A DNA stretch of 64,000 nucleotides from Chloroflexota bacterium (lineage in GTDB: Bacteria; Chloroflexota; Anaerolineae; Promineifilales; Promineifilaceae): NCBI GenBank assembly GCA_024275635.1, contig JAJRYT010000010.1:1-64000 (forward strand), written 5' to 3'. Position 1 is the stretch's first letter; each line of letters opens with the position of its first letter. Under the pieces are notes generated by a model. It ran no database searches. It had not been told where the DNA came from and saw nothing but the letters and a program-made list of their open reading frames with translations. Positions 9,979 through 20,792 of this stretch are shown here, piece by piece. Made by a program: the position numbers and the translations under genes.

Positions 9979-12045
9979 CTATTTCTCAATCCCAACTGTA
10001 CCTTGCACTTTCCGTACGAGCCGGGCCGCTTCTTCAGCCTGCCCTCTCGCCGTCGTCAAGCGTCCCAATAGATCGCGCCAGAACTTGGAACCGGCGCTGG
10101 CGGCCAGGCCAGTCAAGATAATTCCAACGGTAAGTTTTTCCGGGACAAAAGAACCAAGACTCTGCAGAGGAACAGCATTGATTTTTTCGGATACGCCAGG
10201 TACCGCGTAATTCAGATAGGCAGCCGCATCAATCCGGAGATAGTAGGCCAACAGGACTCCCACAATGATTGACATGATTCTCAGGGTACGGATGCGGGAA
10301 GTTTCCTGATCCTGGTGTTTATTCTCCAGTTTAAGCAGCAGCCCAGCGATTGAGGCCGGCCCCGTGTTTTTAATTAACTGCATAACCTTCTCGTCCACCT
10401 GGCCGTACTTTTCGGGATCTTGAGTATCACCCCGGAACCTATTAAGTATCTTCTCGATACTCCGGAGACTTGCCCCCAGCTTCCAATACGTTTTTCCAGA
10501 TTGCCCTGGCTTCTTCTCTTTCTTTAGGAGCGCTTGGTTTATAACCCAGCTAATTCCTATGCCTACTAACAACTCTATGACTACAATCCATGCTTTCCAA
10601 CTCGCTGGCAAAACTAAGGCAAGGGCAATGCCGCCAATGCTAAATATCAAAAACAAAAGGATTGCCGGCAGCATCACTCCGTCACTATCCCGGAGACGAC
10701 GATATAGTTTGCGGAATGGACTTTGCACTTCGTTACGCCGCTCTTCGACAGCCGTCAAAAGCTCTTGCACAGCAAATGTGTAGGTATAGGCTTTATTGTG
10801 AGCCTGCGTTTCGAGCTTATCTAACCCAGCGCTCAGTTGGCTACGTACCGCCCCCGCATCTTCAAAGCCAAGCCCCTGTAATGCGTTAACAACCTCGTCC
10901 AATCCTTGTTCTGCGCCCTTTCTTCCATTCTTCAAATAGGTATTTACCTGAGAACGCAGCCAGTCGGCCGCTAATTCGGGATTTAACGCCTGGAGACTTT
11001 TGAGCGTCGTGTCTGTAAACTCTACAACATCGTCAATTTTGAGCCTCTGTATCTCTTGAGTAATCTGCTCCTCGATTTTTTCAATGAGCGTATCGCTAAA
11101 GAGGGACGTTTTACGGAGCGCCTCAAAGCCTGTTTTAATGGCCGAAACGACCACGTTTTTCAAGTCGTCAAGCTCTCCTTCGATCTTCTCTGTCAAAGTC
11201 CGTAACGCTTCCTCTGCTTTTTTCTTGTCATCCGCATTCGTTAGCTTTCTTAGCGCAACTTTTTTGTCGTCAATCTGTTTTTTCAAGGGATCCGCCGCAG
11301 CTTCAAGAGCTTTAAGGGCATCATAAGCCTCTTCAAAACTACCGGCATTCCTTATCGCCGCAACGGCCTCCGTCGTGTCTCCCACTGGTTGAAGGGTAGT
11401 TTTCGTATCTGTCAGAAGTTTATCAAAATTGCTTCGCAGTTCAGGATCAACGCCCAGCCCTGTGAGCGCTCCAGGAAGTTCACGTTTGAGTTCATCGAAT
11501 GCCTCGAAAGCAGTGACCTTCTGCTTTAATCCCAAGACGAACTTGAACGATTCTATAACGACTTCGGTGCCCACAGCCATGACCGCCATCACAGCAGCAA
11601 ATAAGCCTAATCCGGCAAATAATTGGGCAACGGCCGGGGGAAGAGCCGTCTCGACGACAACGATCTCCGATAAAACCTCCTCGCTGTCATCTTCCACAGG
11701 GATTTTTATGGTAAAGGTTCCCTCATCTGGCGGCGCGAAGAAAGCGCCCTTTGCCTTACCGCTTCCGAATGTGAGTTCTATCTCGCCAGAACGCTTCTCT
11801 ATAATGCCTTCGGGGCCTTCAATGGTGAGTGGATGGGTCACTACCGTACCCTGAGTCACTGTTGTCGCACTGGTATAGGTAAGGGTAATGACGACTTCCT
11901 GACCGGGGTACGGATTCTCCGGCGCGAGGGAAATGCTTTTGAAGACAATGTCTTGGGCTTGAGCCGGCGGCGCCGCTCCCACAACTATTGTGGTTAATCC
12001 CAACAACAGCGCCAATACAAGTGTGGTAAAAAGCAGTTTTTTCAT
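9979..12045 (-). CDS. Hypothetical exported/membrane protein
   Basis: 688-aa ORF, signal peptide, several hydrophobic segments. Confidence 0.6.
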   Translation of the reverse strand: MKKLLFTTLVLALLLGLTTIVVGAAPPAQAQDIVFKSISLAPENPYPGQEVVITLTYTSATTVTQGTVVTHPLTIEGPEGIIEKRSGEIELTFGSGKAKGAFFAPPDEGTFTIKIPVEDDSEEVLSEIVVVETALPPAVAQLFAGLGLFAAVMAVMAVGTEVVIESFKFVLGLKQKVTAFEAFDELKRELPGALTGLGVDPELRSNFDKLLTDTKTTLQPVGDTTEAVAAIRNAGSFEEAYDALKALEAAADPLKKQIDDKKVALRKLTNADDKKKAEEALRTLTEKIEGELDDLKNVVVSAIKTGFEALRKTSLFSDTLIEKIEEQITQEIQRLKIDDVVEFTDTTLKSLQALNPELAADWLRSQVNTYLKNGRKGAEQGLDEVVNALQGLGFEDAGAVRSQLSAGLDKLETQAHNKAYTYTFAVQELLTAVEERRNEVQSPFRKLYRRLRDSDGVMLPAILLFLIFSIGGIALALVLPASWKAWIVVIELLVGIGISWVINQALLKKEKKPGQSGKTYWKLGASLRSIEKILNRFRGDTQDPEKYGQVDEKVMQLIKNTGPASIAGLLLKLENKHQDQETSRIRTLRIMSIIVGVLLAYYLRIDAAAYLNYAVPGVSEKINAVPLQSLGSFVPEKLTVGIILTGLAASAGSKFWRDLLGRLTTARGQAEEAARLVRKVQGTVGIEK

Positions 12046-12118
12046 GATGATAACCTCCTATCTCTTGAATCGGCGTGCTTTTGTCGCCTGGATTAGATTG
12101 GGGTTTATACGAAGTAAC

Positions 12119-13906
12119 TTAGCTTCGTAGGTCATCCAACCATTGCGCTGGTTTCTGCCAGCGCTCACGTTCATTGTTTTTCCCGTCCCACATTGGTCCG
12201 GGTGGGCCGGACTCGCCGGGGATGGATGTCCGTCCCCAGAATCCTTTGTATTTGATCCAGCCGGGTAAACGATCGTCTTCTACATCCAGTAAATTTAATT
12301 GGAGATAATGCTTTGGCTCTTTGGCGATCACGCCAAGAACCATACCATCCCCTTCACACAGTTCTTGCAAGTCTACTTCTACGTCCTCAGGAGTTTGGAG
12401 GGCAACGGCCGTTCCGCCACCAGGGCGGCTATCGTCCAAACCGAGCCGGTTTCGATATTGTCTATAAAGAGCCATAGACTCACGGGGGGTATCGTAGATA
12501 TGTTCCATTGACGCCGCTAAATCCATACTCGATTCTTTTTTACCTAATTGTTCAGCTAAGATTGGCTTACGCCCCGGCGTGAAATAATTGGCATGTGATC
12601 CCAGAGCCACATAAATAATTGGATGTGTGCCTTCTTTTTGCAGTTCATCATGCGACCAAGGCCGGTAATCGCCCAGTTAGTGCTGCGACAAAGCCACAAA
12701 AACCGGTGGCGGCGGTGAATTCGAGCCTATACTAAATTCAGCCAATGCTGATTTCTCAAGGAATACGGCCGCCATCTCCCAATCCGCTTCATGTTGGTTC
12801 AACCCTTTAGCCGCCGTGCGCCAATCATTAAAGGCATAGAAGAAAAAATATTGGAGTACAACAAATTGGCCATCTTCTTTGACACGGCCGTAGATGTGGT
12901 AGATTTTCTCTCCCGGCTCCTTTTTCCTTTGACGGATAGAAATAAACTGCTGCCGAGCCGAGACCACTGCATCGGGCGGTAAGCCAGAAAAGAGACTTAA
13001 CAGAAAACCGGGCAAGCCAAATATATCATACACAAACAACAGGATGGCGATTGCCCAGAGAGAAATCTGCCCTATAGAACCATTCTGAACAACGATCGAT
13101 CGCTGCCAAGCCAAGCTGGCGATCATCACCGCCACCATCAAATTTAGGGAAACGCGAGACGTAATGCGCATCCGATGAAGCGTGCGCTTCCGGGCGGCTT
13201 TATCTTCCGTTTCTTCCAGGTCTGGATGAGTCAAATCGCCGGTGAATACCGAAAACCACACAAACAGGATGAATCCAGCCCATCCGGCAATGCCCCCCAT
13301 CCAGCGGTCTGAAAGCGACAAAATACCGGCCGTTGTTAAGCGTAAACTACCCATGGCCAGCGCATACACGACAAACATGCCGCCGGCAGCCCGAACAACC
13401 CCAGAGACTGTTTTAGCATACCAGACCGCCACTAATGCCAACAATACGGATACCAAAACAGGCCACGACCAACCCGTCGCCAGCCAAATAATCAGGAGAA
13501 ATGCCACGAACAAAATCGGATAAAACCAAAAGTTCTTTGCCCATGCCGTTGGCTGCACAAACTGGAGATAGTAATCGTTGCTTTTGTAATCTTGTAGCTT
13601 TTCTGCCGCCTCATCAAGGTTTTCTGGCGAGCGTTTTTTTGGGGGGGCATCGCCAATCCAACTGGAGGTCTCGTCCTTCCCCCGCCAGCCTTTTTGTTTC
13701 AACCGGCAATAACGCAGATATTCTTTCACTGGAATTGGTAGAAAGTTCTCCCCCTTGTTGAATTTCAGCGCTGGCTCATATGTTTTGAGGAAATGGCGCT
13801 GCTCGTCCCTTGACAAATTCATGATAACCTCCTGATTTGTATGCAAGTGGATTCCACACGTGCTGTCTTGAGAATATTGACACGAATCAGTTTTCAAAGT
13901 CACCAA
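12119..13906 (-). pseudogene. VPS62-like membrane protein, interrupted by an in-frame TAA (12677-12679)
   Basis: ORFs 12677-13906 and 12119-12610 share a frame; read-through gives VFVALSQH*LGDYRPWSHDELQKEGTHPIIYVALGSHANYF. Confidence 0.7.
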
Positions 13907-14029
13907 GGACCGTATTTCAAGTAAACAGCTTTCAACGGCAAGCTCATAGCTAAAAGCTTACTACAAGCACTCATTGAATACAGTATAGCATAAGAAATAT
14001 GAAGTTAGAAAAGGCTTTGTTTCGCTGGT

Positions 14030-16444
14030 TTAAGCATACGCCAGACTCTCGCGGACGCTGATGCGGGCGGCGTTGTGAGCGGGGATGAGGGAGGCCAGGA
14101 CGGAGATGCAGAGAATGGCGATGAACCAGATGGCAACGGCCGTATAATTAAACGCAAAATCCAAATCCACTTGTAAAATCGTCTGGCCCAGCACGCGGGA
14201 CATGGGCCGGGCAATAGCAAACCCCAGCGGTACGGCCATCAGCCAGCTCAAAAAACCTTGCAGAACCCCCTCCATCACAAACATCCCCATAATCGTCCCC
14301 GTTTGCGCCCCGATTGAGCGTAACACGCCGATCTCCCGCGTCCGCTCCACCACGCTGATAGAAAGCGACCCCATCAGCCCAATCCCGCCAACGATCCCCA
14401 TCACGATAGCCAGGCCGAACATGATATCGGTAATGATACTGAACTGGTTCACCGCGTATTCTCGATCTTGCGGCTTGGTACGGCTGAAAAAATTATTGAC
14501 ATTGATCCCCCGTTCCTGAAACCTATCGGTCAGCGTTTTCATCAAGGCAGCGGTTGCGGCAGCGTCTTTTTGCTCAGCCTGTACCAGCAGTTGGGTGGCC
14601 TGGTGTACTTTTTTGGTGGCGGCGACAACGGCCGTTTCTGGGGCGTAAATCGGATCGGTCGAAAGCGGGTCGGGCGTGATCGCTTCATACATGCCAATGA
14701 TACGCCAATCGCTCGCGCCCATCTCGCCCAGGTCAACGGTGATCGTGTCACCCAGGACAAGGTTGTTAAATTCGGCCGTCTCCTGGCTGATGACAGCCAC
14801 ATTATCCGTCTCGTCGGGGCGCAGCCAACGGCCGTTCACTATCAACGGCTCATACATCTGGCTGCCCAGCGGCACGGCAAACAACTCCGCGCCCAGACCG
14901 CCCGTATCCTGCACCTGCTCCCCCTCTCGCAAAACCGTCCCTGTCACCGAATACCAGGGTTCGGCCGCAGCCACGCCGGGAACCGCCTCCGCCATCCGCT
15001 CCAAAAGTCCTGCCCGGTAGGGAACAAAGAAAAAGAGACGCATATCATACTGCCGCCGATCCAGTTCATTGTTTAACGTGTGCGTCATGGATGAAGCCAA
15101 CGTCAACACCATCAAAAACATCGCCCCGGCCAGCGTCAGCACCAACTGCGTCAAGACCAGCCGCCCTTTACGCCGGAACATATTGCCCAACGCCACCGCG
15201 TACGGCGCCGGCAGCAGGTTTTCGCCAATCCTCTCGATAAGTTGATCCAGCTTACTCGTACCAAAATCACCGCCCAGGCCATAGGTGGCAATCGCTTCGC
15301 GCACCGAAATCATCGCCCCGCTCAACACCGGCCACAACGCTGCCAGCAGCGGCGCTACAATGGCCGCCAACACCTGAAAAATGACGGCGCGGGTCGAAAA
15401 TTGAAACACGTCATAATCAATGTTGAAAATCGCCAGCAGATAGCGCGATCCGGCAAAAGCGGCATACACGCCCAGCGGCAGGGAGAAAATCAGGGCCATG
15501 ACGCCAAAGGCCAGCACCCCGGCCAAGTAAACACGGGCGATGACCGGCGCGGTTCCGCCAATCGCTTTGATGACGCCGATCTGGTCAGTTTGCTGGGTGA
15601 TGACGGCCGTGGTCGTGTTGATGACGATGATAACGCTAGTCATGAGGGAAACAACGGCCAAAATCTGCAAGACAACGGTGATTCCTTCCACAAACGGCCG
15701 TCCCCAATGCTCATCCGGTTTTTGATAAACGGAGATGCTGATCCCGATCCCTTGTCTGGCCAGCCGCTCCTTAATCGCCGCCGCCCGGTCGCGGGCATAC
15801 GCCTCGCTGTACGGCTCCACCCGCACCAACAACTGCACAAACTGCCCTTCGGGAATGTTCAACCGGGCCATCCCTTCAGCGTCGGTGAAAAAGTAGGCGC
15901 CGCCGCCAAAATCAGGCGGCGGCACAAATGGATGGCGAATTTTGCCAGTCACCGGGAAAGCGCGGTCTGTGCCATCTACCTCCAAAACAACCCGGTCGCC
16001 GATGTCAATGCCGTAATAATCGCTGCTGATCCGCTCGATATTCAGTTCGGAACGGCCGGGCCAGCGCCCTTCCTTTAGCTCCAACCAATCATATTTCTGG
16101 TTTTCATAATCATCGCGCATGACGATTGTGCCCGATTCCCATGCAGCGTCAGGATCGGTTTTGTAGCGGATGGAGCGGATGTTGAGCGGCTCAACGCCGG
16201 CCACGCCGGGGATATTGGTCAGGCTTTCGGCCGTTTCCCGGTCAATAAATTGGCGCAGAACGATGTTGAGGTGGGAAGGCTGCACGGACTGGTGCGCCGC
16301 ATCCATGGTGGAGAGCAGTTGTTCTACCATGCCAAAAATGATGCCGATGGAAAATACGCCCACGGCAATGCTGAGGACGGCCAGCGTCGTACGCGCTTTG
16401 TGCTGCCACAGATCGAACCAGACTTTATCCCAAATAACGCTCAT
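14030..16444 (-). CDS. ABC transporter permease, FtsX-like
   Basis: Two FtsX cores (DQIGVIKAIGG, TREIGVLRSIGAQ). Confidence 0.85.
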   Translation of the reverse strand: MSVIWDKVWFDLWQHKARTTLAVLSIAVGVFSIGIIFGMVEQLLSTMDAAHQSVQPSHLNIVLRQFIDRETAESLTNIPGVAGVEPLNIRSIRYKTDPDAAWESGTIVMRDDYENQKYDWLELKEGRWPGRSELNIERISSDYYGIDIGDRVVLEVDGTDRAFPVTGKIRHPFVPPPDFGGGAYFFTDAEGMARLNIPEGQFVQLLVRVEPYSEAYARDRAAAIKERLARQGIGISISVYQKPDEHWGRPFVEGITVVLQILAVVSLMTSVIIVINTTTAVITQQTDQIGVIKAIGGTAPVIARVYLAGVLAFGVMALIFSLPLGVYAAFAGSRYLLAIFNIDYDVFQFSTRAVIFQVLAAIVAPLLAALWPVLSGAMISVREAIATYGLGGDFGTSKLDQLIERIGENLLPAPYAVALGNMFRRKGRLVLTQLVLTLAGAMFLMVLTLASSMTHTLNNELDRRQYDMRLFFFVPYRAGLLERMAEAVPGVAAAEPWYSVTGTVLREGEQVQDTGGLGAELFAVPLGSQMYEPLIVNGRWLRPDETDNVAVISQETAEFNNLVLGDTITVDLGEMGASDWRIIGMYEAITPDPLSTDPIYAPETAVVAATKKVHQATQLLVQAEQKDAAATAALMKTLTDRFQERGINVNNFFSRTKPQDREYAVNQFSIITDIMFGLAIVMGIVGGIGLMGSLSISVVERTREIGVLRSIGAQTGTIMGMFVMEGVLQGFLSWLMAVPLGFAIARPMSRVLGQTILQVDLDFAFNYTAVAIWFIAILCISVLASLIPAHNAARISVRESLAYA

Positions 16445-16446
16445 GG

Positions 16447-16592
16447 TTGGTTATCCGTGTTCCGTATTCCGTGTTACGTGTTCCGTGTTCCGTATTCCGT
16501 AATCCGTATTCCGTGTTCCGTGTTCCGTGTTCCGATTACGGATTACGGATTACGGATTACGGATTACGGATTACGGATTACGGTTTACGGTT
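16447..16592. repeat. Large heptad hairpin (CCGTATT / ATTACGG arms)
   Basis: Arrays of ccgtRtt followed by (attacgg)n. Confidence 0.8.
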
Positions 16593-17306
16593 TACAGTGT
16601 CGCTAAAAATACGGCCGTTCCGAATCTCAATCACACGCGGCGTCCGGGCGGCCATACTGCGGCTGTGCGTCACCATTGCCAATGTTTTGCCCTGGGTCGC
16701 CAGCTTTTCAAACAATTGGAACACATCTTCCGACGTTTCCGAATCCAGGTTGCCCGTCGGCTCATCGGCCACCAGAAGCGGCGGGTCGTTGGCCAGGGCG
16801 CGGGCGATGGCCGCTCGCTGCTGCTGCCCGCCAGACACCTGGCTGGGCAATTTCTGGGCCTGGTCAGCCAGTCCGACCGTGTCCAGCAAATGGTAGGCCC
16901 GTTCCCGCCGCGCTTTAGGCGGCAGCTTTTTGATGAAATCCATCGGCAAAATAATGTTTTTGAGCAGACTCAACGCGGGCAGCAGTTGGAAAAATTGAAA
17001 AATGACGCCCACATACGCGCCGCGCCAGATAGCCAGTTCATTTTCGGTCAGGGTATGAATCGCCTGTCCGGTAACGATGACTTCGCCCTCGGAAGGGTGG
17101 TCAATGCCGGTGATCATGTTGAGCAGCGTGGACTTGCCGTTGCCGGATGGGCCGACGATGGTCACAAATTCGCCGGTCATGACGTCGAAGCAAACGTCCT
17201 GGAGAACAGTGATTTCGCCGTCGCCGACAGGGAAGCGTTTGACCACATTTTGGACTTGAATGATGGGGGATTCGTAGGGGGCGCTCATGCCGCTAAGTGT
17301 AATCAA
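16578..17306 (-). CDS. ABC transporter ATP-binding protein (LolD/MacB type)
   Basis: [40 protein letters not shown]. Confidence 0.9.
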   Translation of the reverse strand: MITLSGMSAPYESPIIQVQNVVKRFPVGDGEITVLQDVCFDVMTGEFVTIVGPSGNGKSTLLNMITGIDHPSEGEVIVTGQAIHTLTENELAIWRGAYVGVIFQFFQLLPALSLLKNIILPMDFIKKLPPKARRERAYHLLDTVGLADQAQKLPSQVSGGQQQRAAIARALANDPPLLVADEPTGNLDSETSEDVFQLFEKLATQGKTLAMVTHSRSMAARTPRVIEIRNGRIFSDTVNRKP

Positions 17307-17453
17307 CTGGGCAATAAATCACAAGGCCGATTCTATACTGGTTATGAAAGACGGCGCCCTCCCCCTACCCGACTACCCGGTGATTTGGTAGGTGAATTAG
17401 TCACAGACACATAGAATAAACAGATGCGGATAAAGTGACCGGTCAGAATGACT

Positions 17454-17819
17454 CTAAAATATCCAACCCTCGTTTTCCATAAAGCCTTGTAGGTTTGTGT
17501 GGCTTATGTGAAAATATTTACATACATTAGGGATTTTGGCAGCGTTTGGCTTAAAACCTTCTTCGGTGACAACGCAAGCGCTTCTAACCTCCGCGCAAGC
17601 GATAACAAATGGATCGGCGGCGGGTCTTCCGCGCAATATATTGCTCTGGGAGACTAACGCCTGAAAATGCGTAATCTTCAGAATCTCGGCGACAAACAGC
17701 GTCTCTTCGGCGCCTGGTGTCAGGAATATACCGCTATGCTTTTTGATCCACTCCTGTACATGCGGCTTAACATCCTGCCTGCCCGTACATTGGGGATTCT
17801 TTCGGCCAAAATAGATCAT
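17454..17819 (-). pseudogene. DUF4411/PIN-like fragment, apparently shortened at the N-terminus
   Basis: RPAADPFVIACAEVRSACVVTEEG...NAAKIPNVCKYF resembles the DUF4411 C-terminal half; expected N-terminal region absent. Confidence 0.45.
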
Positions 17820-17862
17820 GCTTGAACTCTATCTCTATAATGTCTCATTTCAGTTGGCAAAC

Positions 17863-17902
17863 AAAAAGCGTGGATCTTCTGCCCAAGTCTCCACGCTTTT
17901 TT
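17863..17902 (-). terminator. Probable terminator downstream of the acetyl-CoA synthetase gene
   Basis: aaaaagcgtgga ... tccacgcttttt. Confidence 0.65.
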
Positions 17903-17924
17903 GATTCTTACCACAATTAGTACC

Positions 17925-18010
17925 CGTAACCCGAAGTCCGTATGCCGTTATCCGTAGTCGTTTCCCAGAGGCAGACGCAACGGATTACTGCTCACGGGTA
18001 CTCGTAACTT
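17925..18010. repeat. Degenerate CCGTAAC/CGGATTA heptad hairpin
   Basis: gtacccgtaacccgaagtccgtatgccgttatccgtagtcg ... cggattactgctcacgggtactcgtaac. Confidence 0.5.
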
Positions 18011-19914
18011 TAATCAGCTAAAGTTGATAAGTCGCCAAGGTCCTGACCGAGCGCTTTGGCCTTGAGAACGCGGCGCATGATTTTCCCGGAACGGGTCTTG
18101 GGCAAATTATCTACAAATTCAACGGTGGCCGGTTTGGCGATGGGGCCTATTTCATGCCCCACATGAGCGCGTAGTTCTTGTTCTAACCGTTCGCTGCCTT
18201 CATACCCCTGACGCAGGATGCAGTACGCTTTAATGATGTTGCCTTTAAGTTCGTCAGGCACGCCAATGCAGGCGGCTTCGGCGACAGATTCATGGCTGAC
18301 TAGGGCACTTTCGACTTCGGCCGTGCCCAAGCGGTAGCCAGACACTTTGATCACATCATCAATACGGCCGATAATCCAAATATAGCCGTCCTCATCCTTC
18401 TTGGCGCTGTCGCCGGGCAAATACCAGCCCTGCTCTGCATAACGCGACCAGTACTGCTGCACATAGCGGTCGGGATCGCCAAAAACAGTACGCAGCATCG
18501 CCGGCCAGGGGGATTTAATGACCAGGTAGCCCTCTTCATTGGGTGGTACAGAGTCGCCTTCCTCATCCACTACATCTACCTGGACGCCGGGGAAGCCGCG
18601 TGTGCCGGAGCCGGGTTTGAGGGGCATACTGGGCAGCGGCGTAATCATGAAGTTGCCGGTCTCAGTCTGCCACCAGGTATCCATGATGGGGCATTTCTCT
18701 TTACCGATGACGCGGTAATACCATTTCCAGGCTTCCGGGTTGATCGGTTCGCCAACGGAACCAAGCAGGCGCAGGCTGGACAGGTCGTGGCGGTTAGGCC
18801 ACGCTTCGCCGAAACGCATGAGGCCGCGAATGGCCGTGGGAGCTGTGTAGAGGATGGTGATGCCATATTTGGCAACCAGCGACCACCAACGGTCGGGGTA
18901 AGGATGGGTGGGCGCGCCTTCATACATGAAACTGGTCGCGCCCAAAATTAGCGGCGCGTACACGATGTAGCTGTGGCCGGTTATCCAGCCAGGGTCGGCT
19001 GCGCACCACCAAATATCTTCGGGCTTGATGTCGAAAACCCATTTGAGGGTAGTGCTGGTTCCGACCATGTAGCCGCCGTGGGTATGCAGGATGGCTTTGG
19101 GTTTGCCAGTGGTGCCGGAGGTGTAAAGGATGAAGAGCGGGTCTTCGGCGTCCATCACTTCGGTAGGAGCGTTGGGGTCAGCGATGGGCAGGGACATAAG
19201 GTCATGGTACCAATGGTCGCGTCCGGGAACCATTTCTACATCTTGCCCGGTGCGCTTGACGGTGACGACGCTTTGGATGGTTCCGGCTCGTTCCAGGGCT
19301 TCATTGGCGATTTTCTTGAGTTCGATGATGTTGCCGCGCAGCCAAGCGCCATCGGCAGTGACGAGGACTTTGGAATGGCTGTCTTCGATACGGCCGTGTA
19401 ACGCCTCAGTCGAAAAGCCACCGTACACAACGGAGTGCATGGCCCCAATTTTGGCGCAGGCCAACATGGCAATCATCAGTTCCGGGATGCGGCCCATGTA
19501 AATTGTCACCCGATCCCCTTTTTGCACGCCCAGGGAACGAAGGACGCTGGCAAATTTGCTCACTTCGTGGTTGATCTGTTGGTAGGTGTAAACGCGCGTG
19601 TCCCCCTTTTCACCTTCGAAAATGAGGGCGGCTTTGTTGCGAACGGCCGTTCTCATGTGCCGGTCCAGCGCGTTGTGAATAATGTTGACCTTAGCGCCAA
19701 CAAACCATTTATAAAATGGCGCATTGCTGTCGTCTAATACTGTTTCCCAGGGTTGGTACCACTCATAGTTTTCAGCGGCGATCTTGCCCCAAAAACCAGG
19801 GAGATCAGCCGTTGCCTCTGCATGAACCTGCTCATAATCAGGAATATGGGCATTGGCTACCACTTCCGGCGCCGGGAAATAAACCTCGCCTACCATCTTC
19901 TTATTCTCTGCCAT
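18010..19914 (-). CDS. acsA: Acetyl-CoA synthetase (AMP-forming)
   Basis: LFILYTSGTTGKPKAILHTHGG, WWQTETGN, KTRSGKIMRRVLKA. Confidence 0.92.
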   Translation of the reverse strand: MAENKKMVGEVYFPAPEVVANAHIPDYEQVHAEATADLPGFWGKIAAENYEWYQPWETVLDDSNAPFYKWFVGAKVNIIHNALDRHMRTAVRNKAALIFEGEKGDTRVYTYQQINHEVSKFASVLRSLGVQKGDRVTIYMGRIPELMIAMLACAKIGAMHSVVYGGFSTEALHGRIEDSHSKVLVTADGAWLRGNIIELKKIANEALERAGTIQSVVTVKRTGQDVEMVPGRDHWYHDLMSLPIADPNAPTEVMDAEDPLFILYTSGTTGKPKAILHTHGGYMVGTSTTLKWVFDIKPEDIWWCAADPGWITGHSYIVYAPLILGATSFMYEGAPTHPYPDRWWSLVAKYGITILYTAPTAIRGLMRFGEAWPNRHDLSSLRLLGSVGEPINPEAWKWYYRVIGKEKCPIMDTWWQTETGNFMITPLPSMPLKPGSGTRGFPGVQVDVVDEEGDSVPPNEEGYLVIKSPWPAMLRTVFGDPDRYVQQYWSRYAEQGWYLPGDSAKKDEDGYIWIIGRIDDVIKVSGYRLGTAEVESALVSHESVAEAACIGVPDELKGNIIKAYCILRQGYEGSERLEQELRAHVGHEIGPIAKPATVEFVDNLPKTRSGKIMRRVLKAKALGQDLGDLSTLAD

Positions 19915-20163
19915 CGGTGCCTCCTACTCTTAATAAATGTCTGATAGTGTATAAATGATTCGTGGATCCCCCAAACAAGTATAAATGCGAAACACAAAAT
20001 CGTAAAACAAACCGGCGTAATCTGCGAAAAACAGCTTAAATGCCGTAAGAGAATTCGTAACTTACCATTGCTATCCTGGATCGGACATCTTTAGAATTGT
20101 AGTAGCGTATGTGCGGGCATTATAAATGGTCGAATACCCCTACATACATCGGGAAGTAAGACA

Positions 20164-20637
20164 ATGGGATATAGAGGAAAAGAAAAGATAAGTCAACCAG
20201 AGCTTTCAGTTCCTACAGCAGACTGGGGGACTATGAAAGTCCTCCTCGTTGATGATCATGTGCTGTTCCGGGAAGGTCTCACCAGTCTCCTTGACTCTCA
20301 ACCTGATTTATCTGTAATCGGATCGGCCAAAACTGCGGCTGAGGCTATTCATAAAACGCGCGTATTGCAGCCCGATCTCGTTTTGATGGATTTCGACTTG
20401 CCAGATGGCACCGGGCTGGATGTCACACAAACCATTTTGAACGATCATCCGCACACGAAAATTATTTTCTTGACGCTGCATGAAGACGATGAACGGTTGT
20501 TTGAAGCCATTCGTTACGGAGCGAAAGGTTATTTATTAAAAAATGTGTCGGTCACCAGATTGCTGTCTTACTTGCGCGAAGATGGGAGTAAGAGAACTAT
20601 CCATTCTCAATTAATGACTAAATCCAGTAAGAATTGA
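20164..20637 (+). CDS. Response regulator receiver, NarL-like, no visible HTH
   Basis: MKVLLVDDHVLFREGLTSLL (from 20233), VLMDFDLPDGTG, GYLLKN; stops before an output domain. Confidence 0.8.
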   Translation: MGYRGKEKISQPELSVPTADWGTMKVLLVDDHVLFREGLTSLLDSQPDLSVIGSAKTAAEAIHKTRVLQPDLVLMDFDLPDGTGLDVTQTILNDHPHTKIIFLTLHEDDERLFEAIRYGAKGYLLKNVSVTRLLSYLREDGSKRTIHSQLMTKSSKN

Positions 20638-20792
20638 CCATCCAACTTTCATAAATATGTTATCAAGACGGCTTGATTTTAACCGTTTCTAAACCTGACG
20701 AATCTAATTCATTGATATACTATCCTAATAAGTATCGGTAAATTCCCAGAGATTGATAACGATTTAGCAAACAGTGAACACAGGAGAGAGTA

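Noticed and set aside
15242-16078. 278-aa + strand ORF opposite the FtsX permease, and similar long antisense ORFs (16527-17414, 39918-40640, 46293-46856)
   Set aside because: Opposite well-supported genes; composition matches antisense reading of GC-rich coding DNA
16447-16592. Possible CRISPR array at the tandem heptads
   Set aside because: Contiguous 7-bp units without spacers and no cas genes nearby
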